Below, one piece after another: positions 53,094 to 60,000 of a stretch of DNA of 60,000 nt. The DNA lies in assembly GCA_002633005.1 (NCBI GenBank), contig NMRA01000129.1, positions 374,628-434,627 on the forward strand, in the 5' to 3' direction. The translations under genes were made by a program, and so were the position numbers. The DNA comes from Phoronis australis (Eukaryota; Phoronida; Phoronidae). Each line of letters begins with the position of its first letter. Within the stretch, counting starts at the first letter, position 1. The notes beneath the pieces were generated by a model that was not told the origin of the DNA, made no database searches, and saw nothing but the letters and a program-made list of their open reading frames with translations.

Positions 53094-53235
53094 ATTGTTA
53101 TTATTATTATTATTATTATTGTTGTTGTTATTATTGTTATTATTATTGCTATTATCATTATTATTGTTGTTATTATTATTGTTATTATTATTGTTATTAT
53201 TATTATCACCATTATTATTATTATTAATATCATCA

Positions 53236-53272
<37 letters not shown>

Positions 53273-53430
53273 CATTATTATTATTATTATTACTATTATC
53301 ATTATTATTATTTTTATCATTATTATTGTTGTTATTATTATTGTTGTTATTATCATTATTTTTACTATTACTATTACTATTATTATTATGATTGTTATTA
53401 TTGTTATTATTATGACTATTGTTATTATGT
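53094..53430. repeat. Long imperfect ATT-type microsatellite
   Basis: About 335 bp of TTA/TTG/TCA-type triplets. The overlapping poly-Leu (plus) and poly-Ile (minus) frames are artefacts of the triplet period. Confidence 0.97.
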
Positions 53431-53435
53431 CAACC

Positions 53436-54034
53436 TGTCCATTCAGTGATTCAGTGATAAATGCGAGCTGTTCACTGGTGAAACAAGCTGTCGCCAGCGC
53501 CAGAGGTCGCACAGTTCAATTTCCCCTTTAGCTTCCTACCGTGTTACATTCACACTCTCTGCTCGTTTGACATGCGATCACTGTTTGTTTCACTGCTTAT
53601 TTCTCTTCCACCACGCTCTCAAATTATAGCTACCATTTAAACTTTGTTTGTAACTCTATTGCCAATTTGCTGTACAATTGCACTCAGGAAGATAGGAAAT
53701 TGTACAGAGAGTTTGAACAAGTGTACATTAAGCTGTCTAACAGAAAGTAAACAGTCGTGTTTTCAATCAAGTTTGAAGTGTGCGGTATAAATGAATGCAA
53801 GTGTATAATGAAATATTTCCATGAACTGAATGACGTTTTTTCTCGGATAATTTTCTTGTGTGCGTATTTGTTGATTGCCCGATCTTGACACATTTTGCCG
53901 TCTGAGAACATACGTCTGTCCCTGCCTCTGTCTTTGCCCACTTTCCTGTGCTTCCGTCCCTGCCTGCTTTCCTCGCTCACCCTATAGCTTTTTCCGCACC
54001 CTACTCGATCCTCTTCCATACCTTCCCTCTCTGT
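53436..54034. other. Intergenic DNA
   Basis: Nothing recognised; the minus-strand 111-codon frame at 53684-54019 shows no domain. Confidence 0.45.
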
Positions 54035-54042
54035 AATCCCTC

Positions 54043-54223
54043 CAGTGGTGTAGTAGTAAAATTAGAGGTAAGTTGGCGCCGAAAGCCCACCGTATCACCT
54101 TAAGCACTGAACGTAACTTAACCTACGGTGCGTAGGCGCTATGTTCAAATGCCAAAAGGTGGTTGGCTGCGCCTACGTGCGCCTACGTGCGCCTACGTTC
54201 GCCTACGCCGCACTACAGCACTG
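54043..54223. mobile_element. hAT-type MITE, copy 2, with perfect 8-bp target duplication
   Basis: A 181-bp element, CAGTGGTGTAGTAG at the left and CACTACAGCACTG at the right. AATCCCTC flanks it on both sides (54035-54042 and 54224-54231), the 8-bp duplication expected of hAT transposition. The interior has four tandem GCGCCTACGT-like decamers (about 54169-54209). Non-coding, so mobilised by a transposase elsewhere. Confidence 0.88.
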
Positions 54224-54231
54224 AATCCCTC

Positions 54232-54773
54232 TTTCCTCCCCCGGCATGGTCGATTGATAATTGGTTAAACAATAAATAACGAGCGCCGTTCTCTTTTGCA
54301 GGCTGCCAATACATACTTCGTCTGCCAACGAGGTAGAAAAGATAACAAACTGACGCGAACGCCAGCAAGACATTTCTGCTACTAACACGCAGCAGTTACT
54401 GACTCAGTGTTGAAACTGATTTGCCAAGAAACACCGATTAAGAAATTGTTTACGATCTACAACCATTTGGATAACATTTACGGTCACCACACGGAAGTTA
54501 TAAAAGGAATACGGATAATATCCTCATTAGTTCAACTTAGAAGCCATAGCCTTAAATCAGTTCGTGGAATCTAATCCACTGGATTATAACACATTTCTCC
54601 GAAATATTGGATTTTCAGTTGTCTGTTACCAGGAGCGCTTATATTGGAGTAATTTTCAAAGGATAGCACTCTAATTTTCACGCTATATGTGCTGACTAAA
54701 GATGAATGGAGCATATTGTATTGTGAATTAACTAGTACTGTTCATTAAAATTTGCGCAACTCCGTCTAACAAA
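54232..54773. other. Region upstream of the Stum/SPEC3-like exon
   Basis: Probably promoter or 5' UTR of the plus-strand gene; no clear core promoter motif. Confidence 0.35.
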
Positions 54774-55059
54774 ATGCAAGTTGTGTACCTTGGGTCGTCC
54801 CCTGCCACACAGAGGCGTCAATATGGGTCTCCGAGGCTGATGCGGCCCACTATTTGGGGAGGAAGTTTAGCCCAGAGCACAAGGCCTGGCTCAGCTCTGC
54901 TTCAGGGGCAGAGATCGATCGATTCTCACACCTCGTGCACGGCGCAGACATCAAGTTCTCAAAAACTTACGGAGACAGTATTAAAAGACTCGATTCCAGC
55001 CCTTCCAAAATCTGTTGCCATATTGTGTCTACTGCTAAATATCATCAGCCCAGGATTCG
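54774..55059 (+). CDS. First coding exon of a Stum/SPEC3-family membrane protein (partial)
   Basis: Opens with ATG at 54774 and runs 95 codons plus one base. Residues 73-95 read IPALPKSVAILCLLLNIISP then GF, the start of the Stum/SPEC3 domain, where a Pro-rich lead enters the first membrane helix that ends PGxGT. A good donor (CG/GTGAGT) cuts right after it, in phase 1. This would let the next exon supply the rest of the expected Gly-Thr. The N-terminal ~70 residues are polar and Ser-rich, presumably cytosolic. Family members act in mechanosensory neurons or cilia; that role is family knowledge only. The second exon, with the second helix, was not found in the remaining 4.9 kb and may lie beyond the window. 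Confidence 0.6.
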
Positions 55060-55337
55060 GTGAGTATGGTCGAGAAGTAGATTAGAAATATTCAAGCTTA
55101 GGAAAACCGCCGCAAGGTCAAACATTTTTCCCTTGTACTAAATTTGATTGCGGGAATGTACTATCTTAAGAGACAACTACTTAGGCTGCCGAAACAAGAA
55201 TAGAAATTTATGGCAAAAATATTTAACCATGATCCCAGTTAACTTAATTAGAAGCCTCAAACACAAACAGAGAAATAGCGTTAGGATACATTGACTGTTC
55301 TTACATTTCTGAAGATTTCAACGGGCGAATTTTATTG

Positions 55338-55481
55338 AGTGAAATATTTTGCTCGTTTTTTTGATGAATGGCGCCTCGCAAAAGAGAGCGGCGCACCTGA
55401 ATCTACTAGTGAGGCAGATGGTTCATTCATTCAATCTTCTTCGCATTCATGTGAAGTTAAAAACATGATTCAAAATGGTGA
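55338..55481 (+). CDS. Weak exon candidate, unidentified
   Basis: After a stop, about 47 codons read VKYFARFFDEWRLAKESGAP and continue Ser/Glu-rich to KNMIQN, then AATG followed by GTGAGT, a strong donor. No acceptor or domain is convincing. Confidence 0.2.
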
Positions 55482-58013
55482 GTATTGAGAACAACTCACG
55501 GAAAAATGGCTTTCTTGCAAGCAATAAGAAGAGCGTACCATTGAAAAGTTAGTGAATTAAAAATCACCAAAACTGACAAATCAGTAAAATGGCTAAGAGG
55601 GAATCAAACACTGACTGAATTTATAATTATTTTGCCAATTCATTGCCTCAGGTCTTCTCCGAGCGCAGGAAAACCAATTGGGTACAAGTAAAAACATGGT
55701 TTACATTTAAGGCTACCGTAGATCCGCCTGGTGTAAAAGTTGGCCTCAGGTTATTCAATACTCAAATTAGGGCGGGTTTCTGGCCAGGAGAACAACTAAC
55801 AGGTTGTTAACGCTTGAGACCAAGCTCAACACGTTGTCCTGACATGTGGGTTATTTTATGCACCGAGTAATGGCATGTTAAAAAATCGCTTCTCACCTGA
55901 GTAAGCAATACACAAGGGCTGTATTCCGTACCTGCGAGAAAACGTAAGATCCTGCAAGTAGTATAAATTTTCAAAAGGTGTGGTTTGGTTAGGAAAAATG
56001 GAAAACAAAAGCACTTTAGATAACGACACTTCGCGAAATTAAATGAAAAAAGAAGATGGTGTAAGTGATGACGTTGAGGATGATTGATGATAACAAAAAT
56101 GATTATCAGAACCACAGACTTGTATAATACCGTGAAAAGTTGATTGAAGAATAAGTAAGTACAACAGTAGTCATCGAATCAGAAAATCACGAATATGTCG
56201 AAAACAGTAAGTCGTAGCAAGAAACGGATAACTTGCTACATTTGCCATTTGACGGGATCTATCTACCTATTGAATTCCCTCAATGGACTGCGGAGCTAGT
56301 CCTTCACAAGAGTATTTGACAAATGGCCTTCACGGTGCCATCTTGCTTCTGATTTCGCCCAAGAATCTTAGCCCTCGAATTTTTCACGATATGCATGTTT
56401 TATGTAAATTGTTTTGTAAAAAAATTCAATCTGCAGTGTGCGCATGAAAACAAAAATTATCAAGCTAGTAAATATCGAATAACTTGAGAAAGGTGAGTTG
56501 TAATGAAAGACGAAGGGTATCGGCATATAGCACTTGAAGAGATACATCCCCACATACCAAAATTCAAAAAGGTCATCCAAAGAACAGCGGAGTCGCCGTA
56601 GCATCATCTTGCGTCTGATTCCAACCACTGACATATATTGTACTGCGCGTGAATTTCATGTCAATCAGATGAGAAATGCGACCTGCAGAGTAGAAACAAT
56701 GACCAATTTATCGATTTTCAAATTTCGTCATTTTTGCACACGAAACTCAATTCTCTCAAATCTGAATGAGTGTGGGAAAACTTATTGGTGTTCATTTGGT
56801 AGAGAATTTCATGCAATTCGTCGACCTCTTATTATAGTATTGGTTCAATCCATTTATGAGTCACCTCCAAGCAAATTGGCGCCATCTTGAATGTAGGTTT
56901 CACGTGAAACTCAAGAAATGTGCACAATGTTCACGAAATCAAAACACATCCAATCTAGATGTCATTGCAAAGATACTGCGACCTCTGGGCTGGGTTGTAT
57001 GAAACTTCAAAATTATCCGCTGGATAAGCTTGATTGTTGTGTGACGTCAGGTGCATTGTTCAATAATAACAACGTGGCGCGTGATAATGCGACGTCATTG
57101 TTGCTATGCGGCGTATAACTTTTTATACAACTGGGCCCTGATGAAGATGTTTTGGGAAAATTTGGTTTACCTCGATGAAAAAGTAACAGTATTCACAATC
57201 TTGAAACAGAAGCGGTTTACACTTCAGTTGTACATTAGTTGCTTTATATTCCTATTGATTTTGGTGAAAAATGCGGGTTTTAGAAGCGCTCAAATGTGAT
57301 TCTGAGATAGCCCCGCTACGCCCACCTTGTGAGATTTAATCATGAGGAAAAACACTAGGCTTCAATTTTTTACAAGATATGAATTGTGTGTAAATTTCAA
57401 AAATGCGACATGCAGCAAAAAACGTCACGACAGTAAGTAATGAAAATGAGTGACTAGTAGATATGTTAAGTCTTTTAGACCGTAAAATATAAAATGTAGC
57501 TAAATGTGTCGGAAATGTGAAAATAGACGTCATGCATGCACTCAATTTGACCTTGGTTAAATTATTCTACAACAGCTATAACATAAACAGCTCACTGTTG
57601 CAAAAAGGCGAATAAAACATATGTCACCCTAGGGTCAGACAAATAATTAAGTATTGGAAGACCCATTTGATACGCATATTACTAAATCCATAGAGCGTAC
57701 ACAGGCGCAGACAGATTCAACCAAGTAATAAAAATGATTAGTTTTCAAGTCATCGTAGATGACATGTAGATGACATGTACACTATCGGTTTATGAAGGAA
57801 AAGGCATATCCGTAACCATAATTGCTTTCCATTATGTAAACGAATTTTCTATTTATCATTTGTTTGTGATACTGTAATTTAGCAGTTCAATAGTCTACTG
57901 AAATTATCAAAAGGCCTATTGATATGTGTTCACTTAATATTCTCCTCTCTTCTGTCTTGTTCTTGAGGTTCTTCGTCTTCTTCACATTTTTCTTTTTCAC
58001 AGAGAACGGTAAA

Positions 58014-58262
58014 TCAGTTGGCAGGCTCCAGTCTGTTGATGACCGGATGTAGCCCATTGTAGTGTCCAATGGGAATGTCCATGCGGGCAATCGTTCTCCT
58101 GTTAGAAAGCCAGATATCTTGTCGTATGATTTTAAAAAGTAATCGCTCCGGAGGCTGCGGAAATAGTATACCCAATGTGTTCTGGATGTTCCAGATATCT
58201 CGAGCCACCCGGAACACCTTTGATATCTTCGTGACCTTAAATCGCCCCTCGGGAGTGCTCAT
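58014..58262 (-). CDS. Unidentified 82-codon open frame
   Basis: Starts MSTPEGRFKVTKISKVFRVA and has a balanced, protein-like composition with several Trp and Arg. No family recognised, no splice site pairs it with a neighbour, and the frame on the other strand is similarly long. Could be an exon or a transposon scrap. Confidence 0.2.
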   Translation of the reverse strand: MSTPEGRFKVTKISKVFRVARDIWNIQNTLGILFPQPPERLLFKIIRQDIWLSNRRTIARMDIPIGHYNGLHPVINRLEPAN

Positions 58263-60000
58263 GGGCGAACTTCAATATTACAGCAAGTCATGTGACTCAA
58301 AATAGATGCCGAAGTGATAACGGATTTAACATTCCATCAGGATACAGACAAAGGATCTAGAGTGGCAGTCGCGTACAATTTGTGAGTCCTCCTAGGTTGG
58401 AGGCATGATATTAGACGTCTTCAAAATTCCTTTGGTGGCGCTCAACAGTTTTTGCTGAGGGTTTGAAACCAAGTTATGTCAATTCCAGCAGTCTGTTTCA
58501 CGGGGTATACAAAACTAAATATGAACAATATAATAAAGCAAAGCCCTTTCTCAAAGTCTATTGAAGCTGATTCCAAAGATAAATTTTCCATCTTTTACGA
58601 CTACCGGAAGTATAGCCGGCTACTTAAAAAAAACGAGTAAAAATACACTAAATCAGCAAATTTCACCCAAAAGCCACCATTTGCATGCGATTACTACCAA
58701 CTGAAAGACAGTGCATTCAGACTGACAAAGCCTTCCACATTACAGATATCAGGTGAAAAGTGGGTATAAGCCAGTCAGATTTTTTACAAATCCAAAGTGT
58801 CTGAAGGTTAATATCTGAATGTCATGCTAAATTTTAATTTCCCCCTTGCAAGGAGAAAAGATGCCACGACTGAGCAAAAAGTGAGTCAAGGAATTAGCAG
58901 CTAGCAATATTTCACTCAGAACAAACTCAAAAACCAAGCAAATGCCTTTCGTAGCCTTCACATGCAGCACAATACTTAAAATGCACAGTCAACGCAGCAG
59001 GGGCCAATTTTTAATATTGGCCAGTGCAAATTCAACCAAGCCTAAAAAAACAATTAAATGACATCTTTGCTGTTATGATTGAAGTTCGAGCATGCGCAGA
59101 TATGAAACACCTGCGAGGAATCATTTGAGACCAAAAATACCCAATGCGTTCCGGATGATCTCGAACCCGATCTCCAAAGTTCGTGTGAAGTCCTACATTA
59201 AGTCAATCTTTCTTGCCAATGCCGTGTTATATGGAATTTAGCGATGATGCGAACCTAATGCATTTCCAACATTCGCCAAACGTCGCGAATGCGACGAAGG
59301 CAAGTTTACCCAATGACATCTGGTTCGAGCAGCAGGTACTCACTTGCGGATGGATACAAGTTTTTCGAAAAAGATGAATGAGTGCGGATTTAAAAATTAC
59401 TTCGGTAAACAAAAAAGACTGACGTGTGAACAAATTGGCAACAGATGACGCTTAACCTTATTAGAAATCAATGAAGATATCCAAAACCACTGACAACTGC
59501 CAAATGTTACTCAGACTGGAAGTTTCAACCAGATAATTGTTAATTGTGTGCAAATTCAATTACGATAGTCAACTCAAATTTCAAACTCCAAAGCAACCTC
59601 ATGGTTAAAGCCTTTTATGTTTTGTTTGTTTGTTCGTTTGTATTTGCTCATTCTGTTGCAAATTTTGGTCCTTGAATATGAAAAGCCTAATTTTTTATAC
59701 TCGAATTGCATTTGCTAATAATTCTTAATAAATACATAAAATAATGACAACAAGAATAATGACAGATTGACTGCCTGATCAATTGAAATGTGTAGGCATA
59801 GATTATAGTCTATGGTGTAGGTGACTTAAAAGTGTATCACTCCTATGAACATTTAGACAGGCTTTTGGGTGAGATTTTATGAAAGAAGTGCACAAAGCCT
59901 TCAGCAGTGAAACAACAGCAACACCAAAAACGCAAAAAGAACAACAACAAAAACAAATAAATATACAGTTTTCCTCACGTCGACCGCCTGTACAAAGATA

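Larger units (their letters stand above)
55086..60000. other. Right-end region, intron or intergenic
   Basis: If the Stum/SPEC3-like gene is real, much of this may be its first intron. Only two weak exon-like stretches stand out (55338-55481 plus, 58014-58262 minus). No transposon end or RNA gene recognised. Confidence 0.4.

Noticed and set aside
53081-53512. Long poly-Ile/Leu open frames on both strands
   Set aside because: Produced by the ATT-type microsatellite; low complexity and open in several frames at once.

Overview
The window is AT-rich animal nuclear DNA and nearly all of it is non-coding. Spliced genes with GT/AG introns, a BEL/Pao LTR retrotransposon, L1/Tx1-type LINE remnants, several MITE-like elements, a PAN plus fibrinogen-domain gene and a very frequent TACATGTA octamer all point to a marine invertebrate. 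A cnidarian or an invertebrate deuterostome fits best from general knowledge, but nothing here fixes the species. There are no bacterial genes, operons, CRISPR arrays or rRNA/tRNA genes.

Layout. 1-1.09 kb: nothing recognised. 1.09-6.59 kb: a nearly intact BEL/Pao element on the minus strand, with 563/564-bp LTRs, a 5-bp GACAG target duplication and a single 1475-codon ORF. 6.6-17.9 kb: mostly featureless, with a short tandem repeat, a hairpin, a possible solo LTR and a THAP-like pseudogene fragment. 17.98-18.72 kb: a foldback element ending in a perfect 56-bp hairpin. 19.07-19.95 kb: copy A of a diverged segmental duplication. 21.14-24.50 kb: the best host gene, a five-exon minus-strand gene for a secreted PAN/apple plus fibrinogen C-terminal domain protein. 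26.0 kb and 54.0 kb: two copies of a hAT-type MITE. 30.3-34.8 kb: a decayed L1/Tx1-type LINE (minus) with ORF1 and ORF2 remnants. 35.9-36.3 kb: a TA-flanked MITE. 36.6-37.1 kb: a ~145-bp tandem repeat. 37.3-37.7 kb: the 3' end of another LINE. 37.95-38.95 kb: copy B of the segmental duplication. 42.4-42.7 kb: a dead fragment of a paralogous fibrinogen-domain gene. 43.15-45.0 kb: a plus-strand LINE remnant with an internal duplication. 49.9-50.9 kb: unidentified coding-like minus-strand segments. 53.1-53.4 kb: a long ATT-type microsatellite. 54.77-55.06 kb: a probable first coding exon of a Stum/SPEC3-family membrane protein. 55.1-60 kb: two weak exon-like stretches, otherwise nothing recognised.

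Most notable points. (1) The BEL/Pao element has lost its reverse transcriptase and nearly all of RNase H by an in-frame deletion, yet keeps an open Gag-protease-integrase frame and almost identical LTRs. This suggests a recently mobile, trans-dependent derivative. (2) Blocks around and downstream of the fibrinogen gene recur in the same order about 19-20 kb away, ending in a broken exon-4 border. This looks like an old tandem segmental duplication with one dead gene copy. (3) A perfect 56-bp inverted repeat has its loop sequence repeated after the second arm, as a template-switch would leave. I found no multi-gene system that I would call new.
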